Positions 44,502 through 56,203 of a stretch of 64,000 nucleotides of DNA are shown here, one piece after another. The stretch lies in the NCBI RefSeq assembly GCF_901000735.1, contig NC_081543.1, forward strand, positions 16,085,574-16,149,573. The letters run 5' to 3'. How positions within the stretch are numbered: the stretch's first letter is position 1; each line of letters starts with the position of its first letter. The translations under genes were made by a program, and so were the position numbers. This DNA comes from Corylus avellana (lineage: Eukaryota > Streptophyta > Magnoliopsida > Fagales > Betulaceae). A model generated the notes under the pieces. That model was not told the DNA's origin. It ran no database searches and saw nothing but the letters and a program-made list of their open reading frames with translations.

Positions 44502-46474
44502 AAATAGCAAACATGTGAGGGCAATCATATTATATCTGCAGTCTCAAAGATACTCAAAGCTTTAAAGACATATAGCAAAATAAACATTTCAAAGTACCAG
44601 CTTGGACGTAGCTACATATCGAAGCAGAGTGGCCAACACTGGTGTACTGCAAAGTGAGGCAGCTAAAGCAAACGTAAGCCCAGCAAGATATGCTTGCACA
44701 CCTAACATGTCAAATTTAATTTAAATTTGGAACCTGAAAGCAATTTAGACAACCAGATTCATGCAAACAATGAGTACTCGAGACACCAGAGTAAAATAAA
44801 AAGGCCAATTACTTGATGGGAAGTTAGCAGCCGCAACACGGGGATCAAAGTTGTCAAAAAACGAGGGGAGTTGTAAGTCAATTACTTGCAAATTAGTCAT
44901 TGGATTAGAACATAACTAGAAGAGGTAGTATTAGGAAAAAGCTAAGTCAAACAAAGTCTAAGGGGTTAAATTCTCAAATTCTATTAGCACCTTTTGAGAA
45001 TATTGAAGCCTTTGAGTAGGCTTGTTTCCTAAGCCTGATCACTTCACTAATTTGTTTTTGTTTTTGTTTTTTGATGAATAACTTCCCTAAAAAATTATAA
45101 GCACACTTGAAATAGCACCAATACTCTAAAATGACACTTATTATGTCTTTTCAAAGATTACAGCAGTTCAGTAATTGACACACTTAGCCACAGATCCTAT
45201 GAAGAAAGTGGCAAAATACACAAAATAGAAGAAGCAACATGAATCAATACCTCAAGGAGATTTAGACCCATAATAACAGCTAAACCAGAAGCAGCTACAG
45301 GTAATCCTTGCCCGATCTGTCCATATGCCTTTCCAGCAAATGAGGCTGCTATGCCTAGGACAGCTAGTGTGGTTGCCAAAGATAACTGCCAAACTATGAC
45401 AAGGAATAAGTAGCGAAAGTCAGAGCAATAGAGAATGTTGAATAAAATCTTCAAAAACACCAACGCAAACATGGACGACAGAGTGTAGGACTGAACTTAC
45501 CTTGTAAAACTGAGCTGATAACTGGTCCTGGACAGCTTCACCTTTAATAAAAAACAAGTTTACAGTTATATTTAATAAATAAAATGGCCTTCACCTTTAA
45601 TGCATTCCTCCCATCCTCTTACTAAACTCTAGAATGTTGGAATGTGGAAGTATGCATAACTAAATTACTATGTTATTTTCATAATCATAACCAATACGAT
45701 TAAAGTAAGAGCAAGTAACCTATGCTTCTAATGGATACTTCTATAGATCCATGACCCAAGCTTGTGACATAGTTTTACAAAATTACAAACAAGATAGTGG
45801 ACAGCTAAACCAGAAATAAAGCTTGTGGAGAAACTAGTTCATAAACTAAAGAGAGACATTGCCAGGCACTATAAAAGACGGCATCTCATTTTGGACCCAC
45901 TCCAACCACAAAGCCATGTTTACTGAAGACACCAACAAATGCTAGACTAGTCCTGTTTGAAAAATTGGCAGGGTGTAATTAGATGTACATCTTATTCTCA
46001 AATGCCATGACAAAAAGCAAGATATAATCAATTGTAATCAGGGTGCTAGCTATTTGATGAAAATGGAAACATTAATCAATAGTTGCTTATGATTCCTTCC
46101 AAATTCTCTAATTGAATTCACACACACACACAGACATATATAAACCAGTTTCTGTCAACATATTTTTCACAAAGAAATCTCTTTCAGGCATTTTATCATG
46201 CAGGCTACGTGCATTATCACTTTAAACACATTCCAGTGCCAACAAAAGAAAATACTACAACAGAAAAAAGAATCCCCTGCTCACCCCACCAAAAAAAAAA
46301 AAACAACAAAAAGAAAAAGAAAAAGGAATCACACTGATCTAGTACCCACCAACAAAGAAATTCAAAAGTTAAAACCTTAAGGTAAACAATACCCTTTCCA
46401 ACGTTTCAACTTATTAGAAAAAAAAAAAAAAAAAAAAAACAACAACAACAACAACAAAGGAAAGTATTTGTACA

Positions 46475-46567
46475 AAGGCTTGAAAGGAGTTGAAGAAGAG
46501 CACGCAAATCCTTATACTTCTCGGTCTTTGCCTCACTAAGTAAGCTGCTTGAAAGGCTTAGTGATAT
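46475..46567 (-). pseudogene. Captured exon resembling exportin-4
   Basis: After acceptor TTTTTCCAG the frame reads ISLSLSSSLLSEAKTEKYKD, then LRALLQLLSSLC. I recall a very similar phrase from plant exportin-4-type nuclear transport receptors; this is memory, not a search. Homology stops abruptly after SSLC, followed by CAA repeats and poly-A. Confidence 0.4.
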
Positions 46568-46679
46568 CTGGAAAAACAGTGAAGAAGTATAAGTTAATAT
46601 GAAAGTCAAATGCATAAGTTTTCATCCGAAAATCCATCCTTCGATTTGAACAAACTAAATTTCAGGATTTGGGAGCCAA

Positions 46680-46945
46680 GAATGCAAACCAACCTTCCAA
46701 ATCCACAAATCTATGATGAGTGCGCCGGAGCGAGTGAGAGAGAGAGAGTGAGAGTGAGAGAGTGATGAGTGATGAGTGATCAGTGAGAATGAAAGAGTGA
46801 TGAGAGAGTGATGGATTCGGTGATTAGGGATTTTGGTAAAAAATTGGACTGAAAATTTCAAAAACACGCCAATAGATGGCGCTAATCTTAACGGGTGACC
46901 CAGGTGGGTCATGGGTGACCCAAGTGGGTCACGGGTGACCCAGCT
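46680..46945 (-). other. 5' leader-like region of the outer CACTA transcript
   Basis: On the minus strand a CT-rich leader (CTCTCACTCTCTCTCTC-like) lies upstream of the captured exons. Upstream of that comes a segment with GCGCCATCTATTGGCG, then (46884-46945) three GGGTGACCC repeats. The inner CACTA has the same arrangement at 51590-51780, next to different exons. Confidence 0.5.
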
Positions 46946-48505
46946 TTAATATGTATATATATATATATATATATATTAGTAATTAAATAGTATATGTTAT
47001 ATGAATAATTTAATATTTATGTGTATGTATTAGTTGACATACTAACTAGTTAGTTCATAAATTAACATATTATTTAGTTAATTAATATATATTAAGTAAA
47101 TGTTACTCAATACTTCTATGTATATTACTTATTTTATTATACATGTGTGTGTTATATATTAGTATTGACATACTAACTAGTAACTAGTTAGTTAATAAAC
47201 TAACATATTAACTAAGTTAATATATATTAAATTACTAACTTACTATAATTAACTATAGGTTATTTTGACAAACAAAAAAATTATATGTTACTTAATATTT
47301 GTATGAGTATTATATATATGAATATATAATATACATACTTGTTAGTTACTATATACTAACTTAGTATTACTATTAAGTTAAGTGGTAGATCACATGATCT
47401 AAAGATTATGTGAATTGTAATTAGAAAAAAAAAAAGATTATGTGAATTATTATATCATATGATCATATATATCACAAATTAAGTGATTAATATTAGAATC
47501 AACAATGTGTTTGTTTAGAGATATATGATGTTGTTATGTTTAGAGTATTATGTTGTAGATATCATTATAAGTTAGATGTTACATCATATGGTCTACTATT
47601 ATAATTTATATGATTATATAAAATGATCAATTGATGATTAAATCATATGATTATATAATAACAAAATATACATATATAATATGACGTAAGTCAGAAGTAT
47701 ACAAACTCATACAAATATAACAATTAAGTACCCAGAGACTTAATAACTAGTTACTTAATAAACTAACATATTAACTAAGTTAATATATTAAATTACTAAC
47801 CTAGTATAATTTACTATAGGTTATTTTGACAAAAACAAATTATATGTTACTTAATATATATATATATATATATTATACATACTTGTTCGTTAATATATAC
47901 TAACTTAGTATTACTAAGTAAGTTAACTATTTTCAAAAAACAATGATATGATGATATGTATTATCATTCTAATTACATTAGATCATACTTAATTAGATCA
48001 TTAATTAAGTATGATCTAGTGTAATTAGAATGATAATACATTTGAACATGATCTAATAATGTTTTTTTTTTTTTTGTTTAGAAAACTTTGTCCTATTCTT
48101 CATGAATTAAGTTTCATAATATTTAAGTATAATGTATTATTAGTATAATTTATATGATTATATGACATGATCAACTAATTATTAAATCATGTGATTATAT
48201 AATAACAAATTATACATATATAATATGATATAAATATACAAATACATACTAATACAGTAATTAAGTATCTAGAGACTTAGTTTCAATGTATGTTATAAGT
48301 CCATCTATGTTATATATTACTTTTCAAAAAAAAAAACAAAAGTCCATCTATGTTATAAATTATAATTACACATATATAATAACAAAAAATTTATTCTATT
48401 TTTTAACCATTTTTTGAACTTTGAAGTTCTTAATATTCATTTTGGTCATTTTTTAAACTATTTCTTAGTTTAATTTGCTATTTTTTTATTTTTTTATTTT
48501 TGTAC
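46946..48505. other. AT-rich core of the outer CACTA
   Basis: Very AT-rich, with (AT)n at about 46953-46976. 47320-48400 is closely similar to 52630-53640 of the inner element, so both derive from one family. No ORF. Confidence 0.75.
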
Positions 48506-48509
48506 AAGC

Positions 48510-49273
48510 TCTTTAGTGTCCACTCAAAGTGGATGCTAATACTCCACCATCAGCGTCTACTTTGAAAGTGGACGCTAATAATATATTATCAGCGTCCACT
48601 TTGAGTGGACGCTATTGATCTTGTAATTTAATTTTTTTTTAATTTTTTTATTCTTGTTCAAGATCTTTAGCGTCCACTCAAAGTGGATGCTAATGCTCAG
48701 TTATCAGCGTCCACTTTTAAAGTGGATGCTAATAATATATTATCAACGTCCACTTTGAGTGGACGCTATTGATCTTGTAATTTAATTTTTTAATTTTTGT
48801 AAAAGCTCTTTAGCATCCACTTTCAGTGGGCGCTAATGCTCCACCATCAACGTCCACTTTGAAAGTGGACGCTGATAACTGAGCATCAAAGTGGACGCTA
48901 TTGATGTTGTAATTTAATTTTTTGTTTTTTTTTTGTTCAATATCTTTAGCATCCAGTAAAAGTGGACGCTAATGCTCATTATCAGCGTCCACATTCAAAG
49001 TGGAGGCTAATAATATATTATCAGCGTCCACTTTGAGTGGACGCTATTGATCTTGTAATTTAATTTGTTTTTTATTTTTTTATTTTTGTTCAGACTCTTT
49101 ATCGTCCACCCTAGTGGACGCTAATGATCAATTTTCAAAGTGGACGCTAATAATCCATTTTCAGCGTCCACTTTAAGTGGAAGCTATTGAGCTATTATTT
49201 TAATTTGTTCTTTATTCTTTTATTTTTGTACATGGTCTTTAGCGTCCACTCTAGTGGACGCTAATGATTGATT
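48510..49273. repeat. Outer CACTA right subterminal array, first part
   Basis: Units of roughly 130-150 bp, each with several GCGTCCACTTTGAGTGGACG-type palindromes separated by poly-T. The array resumes at 56204 after the inner element. Confidence 0.8.
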
Positions 49274-49985
49274 CACTACAAGAAATTAGGTCTTTAGGGG
49301 CGACTCAAAGTCGCCCCTAAAGGTCCTAAAGTGGACGTTGTTGCCAACAGCGTCGACTTTTCGACCCTAAAGGTGTCGACGCTAATAGTCCGACCCTAAT
49401 GATCAAATGTCTGATTATCAGGGTCCACTTAAAAGTCGACCCTAATGATCACTTTTAGCGTCCACTTTATCGACCCTAAAAGTCGCAATGTTTTGACCCT
49501 AAAGATGATGTAAACGGAAGAGAAAGTCGACCCTAATAGTCAAGCATTAGCGTCCACTTTTAGTTAACCATTAGGGTCCACTTTGTCGACCCTAATGGTC
49601 TTTTAAAAAAAAATAATAATAATAACTATCAGCGTCCAAACCAAAGTGGACGCTAATAGTTAACCATTAGCGTCCACAAAGTCGATCCTAATGGTCATAA
49701 AAAATTAAAAAAAAAAATTAACTATCAGCGTCCACTTAGAGTCGACCCTAATGATCACTTTTAGCGTCCACTTTATCGACTCTAAAAGGCGCAATGTTTG
49801 GACCCTAAAGATGATGTAAACGAAAGAATTAGTCGACGCTGATAGTCAACCATTAGCGTCCACAAAGTGGACGCTAATGGTCCAAAAAAAATTTAAAAAA
49901 TTGACTATCAGCGTCCAAATTAAAGTGGACGCTGATAGTTAACCATTAGGGTCCACTAAAAGTGGACCCTAATGGTCTTAAAAAA
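49274..49985. repeat. Inner CACTA left subterminal array
   Basis: Alternates GTCGACCCTAATG, AGCGTCCACTTT and GGGGCGACT motifs. Two of its blocks, around 49440-49530 and 49740-49815, repeat one another. Confidence 0.75.
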
Positions 49986-50007
49986 TCCAAAAAAAAAAAA
50001 AAAAACT

Positions 50008-50043
50008 GCAATCGATCGCACTTGGAGTGCGATCGATCGCAGT
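50008..50043. repeat. Palindromic GATCGATCGCA pair in the inner CACTA
   Basis: TGCAATCGATCGCAC and GTGCGATCGATCGCA face each other across a 5-bp spacer (TTGGA). It is the shortest and cleanest occurrence of the motif in the window. Confidence 0.75.
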
Positions 50044-50049
50044 TTTTTT

Positions 50050-51080
50050 TACAAATCTGCGATAAAAAAAAAAAAACATAACATTAATAGAAAACGTAAG
50101 TCCACTATAACATTCTCTCTCAGTGCCTCATGGGGACGAGGAAAAGAGCCATGTCATCACAAATGACGCCCTGCTTGTTTTTCCTCCAACAAATATCCAT
50201 TGCCAATGCCACAAGCAACACAGGAGAAGATACCAAATATCCATTGCCAATGCCAAAAGAAACAAGATCAGGTATCAGGAATGATAAAAAGTACAAAGGA
50301 AAGTTCCAAAAACACAATTCAACTATTAACAAACACAACACTGTGTTCTAACTTTTAATACAACATACATATATACTACGTCTCTACCTCATTAAGGTAA
50401 ATTTTTATCTATCCATTTTCTTTCTCAACAAAAAGTCACCAAAACTGTGGAATATAACATAAGAGTCATCACACAATTGGACCTTCTGAAATTCACTATT
50501 TTTGTTGTTGCTGCTGCTGCAGTGGGAAACTAGAATTGGTCATGCCAAGTCCCTCATTCTGATAAAAAGTTGACCCCTTTTGTTACAAAACCAATTTGAA
50601 CATCAGCCTACTCCTTAATTATTGGTTCCAAACAGATAAAGTAAAAAACAAACAAACACTTGGTGTACTCATTTGAACCCAAAATTGCAGAGTCGGCTAA
50701 TCTCGTATCATATATGCACACACTTTGTACCCCTGATCTCATTTTGTCTGGCAAATTACAACCAAAATACACCCTGTATTTTTAAAACCTCAAACAACAG
50801 TAGCCAATTGACTACTTTATATATATATATAATTAACCATGAAACCCTTTCTCTGTCGAAAGAAAATAACTTAATTATACAAATACATACTACGAAAAAG
50901 ATAACTTAGATTGCAATACTCACCCAAAGAGAACCCAACAAAACAAATCCAAAACCAAAACTCCAGAAATCAGGACGCAACTAAACCTTTAAAGACGACA
51001 ACACTTATTTCCCCAAAAATCACCAAGAATCAAATTATCTCAAATAAAGTCAAGAAGCCAAGAAAATAGAGAACAGACTA
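50050..51080. other. Inner CACTA interior without identified gene
   Basis: 50120-50345 looks exon-like on the minus strand and contains an exact internal repeat (ATATCCATTGCCAATGCCA twice, about 46 bp apart), but I cannot name it. A short (CAG)n-type run lies near 50505-50520. The rest shows nothing I recognise. Confidence 0.4.
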
Positions 51081-51084
51081 TTAC

Positions 51085-51220
51085 CTTGGATGCACTGCCT
51101 TTAGGCCATCCAAGGCCTAATCCTCCTCCACCGTTGCTGGACAAAAGATCAAAAATTTCTTCGTTATATATCTCCAAGACCGTCCTTCGTCCCCATCTCC
51201 AATAATATCCCTCAAAGACC
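51085..51220 (-). pseudogene. Captured kinesin motor exon
   Basis: Minus strand: [13 protein letters not shown] in one frame, then [33 protein letters not shown] in the next, ending at [21 protein letters not shown] is a signature of the kinesin motor domain. The GDGD and GWPKG context recalls the KIN-10 (PAKRP2-like) group. The frame change between the halves marks an internal deletion. It can only be a fragment. Confidence 0.75.
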
Positions 51221-51282
51221 CTTGGGCAATCACGAACCACAAACAAATGCAAACAGAGCAAAACTTTCATCCTCAAAATTAC

Positions 51283-51396
51283 CTTTGTGAACACATTTTT
51301 GCTTTCTTCCCTTCTACTCTCCGATTTGGGCAAAAAGAACATGCCAACAGCATATTCCCCTGCTGGTGGAAGCTCAAACCCAAGATCCTTAACAAC
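51283..51396 (-). pseudogene. Captured exon of ferredoxin-dependent glutamate synthase
   Basis: Exactly 38 codons between acceptor TTTCTCAG and donor [44 protein letters not shown]. This matches the glutamine amidotransferase part of plastid Fd-GOGAT, whose usual text I recall as very close. The exon is intact and in frame, with both splice sites, which is what gene capture of genomic DNA gives. Confidence 0.8.
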
Positions 51397-51404
51397 CTGA
51401 GAAA

Positions 51405-51586
51405 TGGCATGCCAAAAACAATGAAGCATTGCCAAATGAAGCATTTGCCAAACCAGAAGCAAGACAAATCCTCCTCCCTGCCCCAAAAGGCATCATCTTT
51501 ATTTCCCTGTTTCCCGTTATATCAAACACTTCCCCTCCTCCACCACTCAAGAATCTTTTAGGTTTGAAAGCCATCGGATCCATCAT
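51405..51586 (-). pseudogene. Captured cytochrome P450 heme-binding fragment
   Basis: From ATG 51586: [15 protein letters not shown], then [28 protein letters not shown] is the P450 heme loop with its axial cysteine; the [14 protein letters not shown] context recalls the CYP77/CYP89 type. Homology then slips to another frame ([12 protein letters not shown]). It lies first in the minus-strand order P450, glutamate synthase, kinesin, so its ATG could start a chimeric protein. Confidence 0.8.
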
Positions 51587-51589
51587 AGG

Positions 51590-51785
51590 AGGGAGGGAGA
51601 GCAGCGGGAAGGAAAGTTGGGAGAGCCGCGGGAGAGAGATCGAGAGTGAGAGTGATGAGGGAGGTGAGTGAGAGGGGTGTTAGGGATTTTTGTGTTTTGA
51701 AGGTTTGGGGAAAAACAGACGCGGTTTATGAAATTTTTTGTCCGAAAATTTCATAAACCCCGCCACAGGATGGCGCTTAATTTTT
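51590..51785 (-). other. 5' leader-like region of the inner CACTA transcript
   Basis: CT-rich on the minus strand (CTCTCACTCTCGATCTCTC), with GCGCCATCCTGTGGCGGGG upstream. It corresponds to 46700-46930 of the outer element. Confidence 0.5.
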
Positions 51786-52079
51786 CGCACTCAATAGCGG
51801 CGACTCTGGAGTCGCCGCTATTGAGGGTTTTTTTTTTTTTTTTAATTATACTTACAATTTTTTTAATTTTTGTTTTTCTTTATTTTCTCTTGCAATATGT
51901 TTTTTTTTATTATTATAATATTAACTAATAATTTCGGTTTAATAAATTTTTATGATAAAGATCATTAAGTTGATATTTATCTTATAATTAATTATAAGAT
52001 CAATACAAAATCCAAAGATAATATAAGATTAATATAACTAATGTACTAAGATAATATAAAAAGCTTATAGTTCAATTGA

Positions 52080-52625
52080 ATGTTCGATTGAACCTTCAAT
52101 TGTATCCCAGTTTGATCAATCAATTGATCTTATCGTGATCAATATAATTTATTCATTAGGATCTATCGGATGTTTGATCGATCAATTGATTCTATTACGA
52201 TCAATCGAACTAATTCACTAGGATCGATTGGATTTTCGATCAGATGTTTGATCTTATCACGATCAATCGAACTAACTCACTAGGATCGATTGAATGTTTG
52301 ATCGATCGAATTTTCAATCCAACATTTGATTGATCATTTGATCCTATCACGATCAATCAAACTAATTCATTATGATCGATCGGATGTTTGATCGATCATT
52401 TGATCATATTACGATCAATCGAACTAATTCATTAAGATCGATCTCAATCGAACTAATTCATTAGGATCGATCGAATGTTTGATCAATCACTTGATCCTAT
52501 CATGATCAATCAAATTAATTCAATAGGATCGATCGGATGTTTGATCGATCATTTGATCCTATCACGATCAATCGAATTAATTCAGTAGGATCCATCGGAT
52601 GTTCGATCGATCATTTGATCAATTA
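52080..52625. repeat. GATCGATCGGATGTTTGATC tandem array
   Basis: Roughly eight or nine units of 55-65 bp, each with GGATCGATCGGATGTTTG, ATCGATCATTTGATCCTAT and CACGATCAATCGAACTAATT. The outer CACTA has no such array at the matching place, so it arose in the inner element. Confidence 0.85.
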
Positions 52626-52629
52626 ATTA

Positions 52630-53640
52630 TATATATAAATATATATTATATACATACTTGTTAGTTACTATATACTAACTTAGTATTACTATTAAGTTAA
52701 GTGGTAGATCACATGATCTAAAGATGATGTGAATTGTAATTAGAAACAAAAAAAAAAAAAAAAAAAGATTATGTGAATTATTATATCATATGATCATATA
52801 TATCACAAATTAAGTGATTAATATTAGAATCAACAATGTGTTTGTTTAGAGATATATGTTGTTGTTATGTTTAGAGTATTATGCTGTAGATATCATTATA
52901 AGTTTGATGTTTCGTCATATGGTCTACCATTATAATTTATATGATTATATAAAATGATCAATTGATGATTAAATCATGTGATTATATAATAACAAAATAT
53001 ACATATATAATATGACGTAAGTCAGAAGTATTTACAAACTCATACAAATACAACAATTAAGTACCAAGAGACTTAATAACTAGTTACTTAATAAATTAAC
53101 ATACTAACTAAGTTAATATATTAAATTACTAATAATTTACTATAGGTTATTTTGACAAAAACAAATTATATGTTACTTAATATATATATACATAATACAT
53201 ACTTGTTCGTTAATATATACTAACTTAGTATTACTAAGTAAGTTAACTATTTTCAAAAAACAATGACCTGATGATGTGTATTATCATTCTAATTACATTA
53301 GATCATAGTTAATTAGTTAATTAAGTATGCTCTAGTGTAATTAGAATGATAATACATATGAACATGATCTAATAATGTTTTTTTTTTTTTAGAAAACTTT
53401 GTCCTATTCTTCATGAATTAAGTTTCATAATATTTAAGTATAATGTATTATCACTATAATTTATATGATTATATGACATGATCAACTGATTATTAAATCA
53501 TATGATTATATAATAACAAATTATACATATATAATATGATATAAATATACAAATATATACTAATACAATAATTAAGTATCTAGAGACTTAGTTTCAATGT
53601 ATGTTATAAGTCCATCTATGTTATACATTACTTTTCAAAA
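52630..53640. other. AT-rich core of the inner CACTA
   Basis: Collinear with 47320-48400 of the outer element with small indels and substitutions. No ORF. Confidence 0.75.
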
Positions 53641-54766
53641 AGCTTTAGTGGACGCTATTGAGCTTGTAGTTTAATTTTATTCTTTTTTTAAAAAAAATTT
53701 TAGAAGAGCTTTAGCGTCCACCAAAGTGGACGCTATTGGGCATCAATTTTATTTTTTTATTTTTCTACCTACTCTTTAGGGTCGACAAAGTCGACCCTAA
53801 TACTTAACTATTAGTCGACCCTAATACTTAACTATTAGGGGCGACTTTGAAAGTCGACCCTAATACTTGGCATCAATTTTTTTTTTTAATTTTTTTTTTT
53901 AAATTTTTCTACCTATTCTTTTTGTCGACCCTAATACTTAACTATTAGGGGCGACTTTCAAAGTCGACCGTAATACTTGGCATCAATTTTTTTTTTTAAT
54001 TTTTTTTTCTACGTACTCTTTAGGGTCGACAAAGTCGACCCTAATACTTAACTATTAGGGGCAACTTTGAATGTCGACCCTAATACTTGGCATCAATTTT
54101 TTTTTTTTTTTTAATTTTATTTTCTACCTACTCTGTCGACCCTAATACTTAACTATTAGGGGAGACTTTGAATGTCGACCCTAATACTTGGCATCAATTT
54201 TTTATTTTTCTACCTACTCATTAGGGTCGACAAAGTCGACCCTAATGCTTAACTATTAGAGGCGACTTTCAAAGTCGACCCTAATACTTGGCATCAATTT
54301 TATTTTTTATTTTAATTTTTCTACGTACTCTTTAGGGTCGACTTTGTCGACCCTAATACTTAGGCATTAGGGTCGACTTTAGAGTCGACCCTAATGATCA
54401 CTCAAAGTGGACGCTATTGGTAAATAAAATTATTTTTTATTTTTATTTTTTTAATTCCTCCACATACTCTTTAGGGTCGACTTTGTCGACCTTAATACTT
54501 AGGCATTAGGGTCGACTTTAGAGTTAGAGTCGACCCTAATGATCACTCTTCAGAGTGGACGCTATTGGTGAATAAATTTTTTTATTTTTTTTATTTTTTT
54601 CAATTCCTCCACATACTCTTTAGGGTCGACAAAGTCGACCCTAATACTTAGGCATTAGGGTCGACTTTAGAGTCGACCCTAATGATCACTCTTCAGCGTC
54701 CACTTTGAGTGGACGCTATTAGTGAATAAAATTATTTTTTTATTTTTATTTTTTTAATTCCTCCAC
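53640..54766. repeat. Inner CACTA right subterminal array, first part
   Basis: Tandem units of about 100-120 bp: TTTAGGGTCGACAAAGTCGA, CCCTAATACTTAACTATTAG, GGGCGACTTT and a T-rich spacer. Toward the gap the units change to TTAGGGTCGACTTTAGAGTC with GATCACTCTTCAGCG. Confidence 0.85.
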
Positions 54767-55643
54767 NNNNNNNNNNNNNNNNNNNNNNNNNNNNNNNNNN
54801 NNNNNNNNNNNNNNNNNNNNNNNNNNNNNNNNNNNNNNNNNNNNNNNNNNNNNNNNNNNNNNNNNNNNNNNNNNNNNNNNNNNNNNNNNNNNNNNNNNNN
54901 NNNNNNNNNNNNNNNNNNNNNNNNNNNNNNNNNNNNNNNNNNNNNNNNNNNNNNNNNNNNNNNNNNNNNNNNNNNNNNNNNNNNNNNNNNNNNNNNNNNN
55001 NNNNNNNNNNNNNNNNNNNNNNNNNNNNNNNNNNNNNNNNNNNNNNNNNNNNNNNNNNNNNNNNNNNNNNNNNNNNNNNNNNNNNNNNNNNNNNNNNNNN
55101 NNNNNNNNNNNNNNNNNNNNNNNNNNNNNNNNNNNNNNNNNNNNNNNNNNNNNNNNNNNNNNNNNNNNNNNNNNNNNNNNNNNNNNNNNNNNNNNNNNNN
55201 NNNNNNNNNNNNNNNNNNNNNNNNNNNNNNNNNNNNNNNNNNNNNNNNNNNNNNNNNNNNNNNNNNNNNNNNNNNNNNNNNNNNNNNNNNNNNNNNNNNN
55301 NNNNNNNNNNNNNNNNNNNNNNNNNNNNNNNNNNNNNNNNNNNNNNNNNNNNNNNNNNNNNNNNNNNNNNNNNNNNNNNNNNNNNNNNNNNNNNNNNNNN
55401 NNNNNNNNNNNNNNNNNNNNNNNNNNNNNNNNNNNNNNNNNNNNNNNNNNNNNNNNNNNNNNNNNNNNNNNNNNNNNNNNNNNNNNNNNNNNNNNNNNNN
55501 NNNNNNNNNNNNNNNNNNNNNNNNNNNNNNNNNNNNNNNNNNNNNNNNNNNNNNNNNNNNNNNNNNNNNNNNNNNNNNNNNNNNNNNNNNNNNNNNNNNN
55601 NNNNNNNNNNNNNNNNNNNNNNNNNNNNNNNNNNNNNNNNNNN
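54767..55643. other. Assembly gap, 877 N
   Basis: A sized gap inside the tandem array; the repeat units continue on both sides. Confidence 0.95.
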
Positions 55644-56200
55644 TTTTTTTTAATTTTTTTTAATTCCTACACATACTCTTTAGGGTCGACTTTGTCGACC
55701 CTAATGATCACTCTTCAGCGTCCACTTTGAGTGGACGCTATTGGTGAATAAAATTATTATTTTATTTTTTATTTTTAATTCTTGCACATACTCTTTAGGG
55801 TCGACTCTAAAGTCGACCCTAATGATCACTCTTCAGCGTCCACTTTGAGTGGACGCTATTAGTGAATAAAATTATTATTATTTTTTTTAAATTCCTACAC
55901 ATACTCTTTAGGGTCGACAAAATTAACAATTAGCGTCGACTTTCCAAGTCGACGCTAATGATCTTTTTCCCGCCTTTTGAATATTTCCCGTGAGAATATT
56001 AGGGTCGAGTTATTAGCGTACTGTAGAGTGGACGCTATTATTCATCTTTTGGGTCGGGTATTAGCGTCCACTTGGATGTGGACGCTAATACATAACTATT
56101 AGGGGCGACTTTCAAAAGTCGCCCCTAATAGTTGAGTATTAGGGGCGACTATAAAGTCGCCCCTAATAAGTCGCCCCTGATGAGTCAGTTTCTTGTAGTG
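55644..56200. repeat. Inner CACTA right subterminal array, end part
   Basis: The same units as before the gap, then a terminal module with TTTTTCCCGCCTTTTGAATA and GGGGCGACTTTCAAAAGTCG leading to the TIR. The outer element has a homologous terminal module at 56530-56783. Confidence 0.8.
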
Positions 56201-56203
56201 ATT

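Larger units (their letters stand above)
43905..45393 (-). pseudogene. Captured exons of a thylakoid CcdA-like gene
   Basis: CcdA proteins carry reducing equivalents across the thylakoid membrane for cytochrome c assembly. Four exon-like blocks lie in gene order on the minus strand: 45393-45251 ([34 protein letters not shown]), about 44880-44817 ([20 protein letters not shown]), 44701-44600 ([33 protein letters not shown]) and 44008-43905 (IGGSLLLTYTTGYVAPLLLL). Acceptors (ATAG, TTAG, AACAG) and at least one donor are in place. The CSTP cysteine is kept. Expected N-terminal and C-terminal exons are missing, so this is a captured gene fragment. A block at 45543-45501 (EAVQDQLSAQFYK, donor GTAAGT) may belong too. 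Confidence 0.75.
49274..56200. mobile_element. Inner CACTA transposon with chimeric captured exons
   Basis: Termini CACTACAAGAAATTAGG and TTTCTTGTAGTG, perfect 3-bp target-site duplication ATT (49271-49273, 56201-56203). 6.9 kb including an 877-N gap. It inserted in the right arm of the related outer element. No transposase seen. Minus-strand exons from three host genes lie at 51085-51586. Its arms use GTCGACCC/GGGTCGAC palindromes as well as GCGTCCAC. Confidence 0.9.

Noticed and set aside
53640..56200. CRISPR-like array from regularly spaced repeats
   Set aside because: The repeats are palindromic subterminal CACTA units with poly-T spacers in a plant genome; no unique spacers or cas genes.
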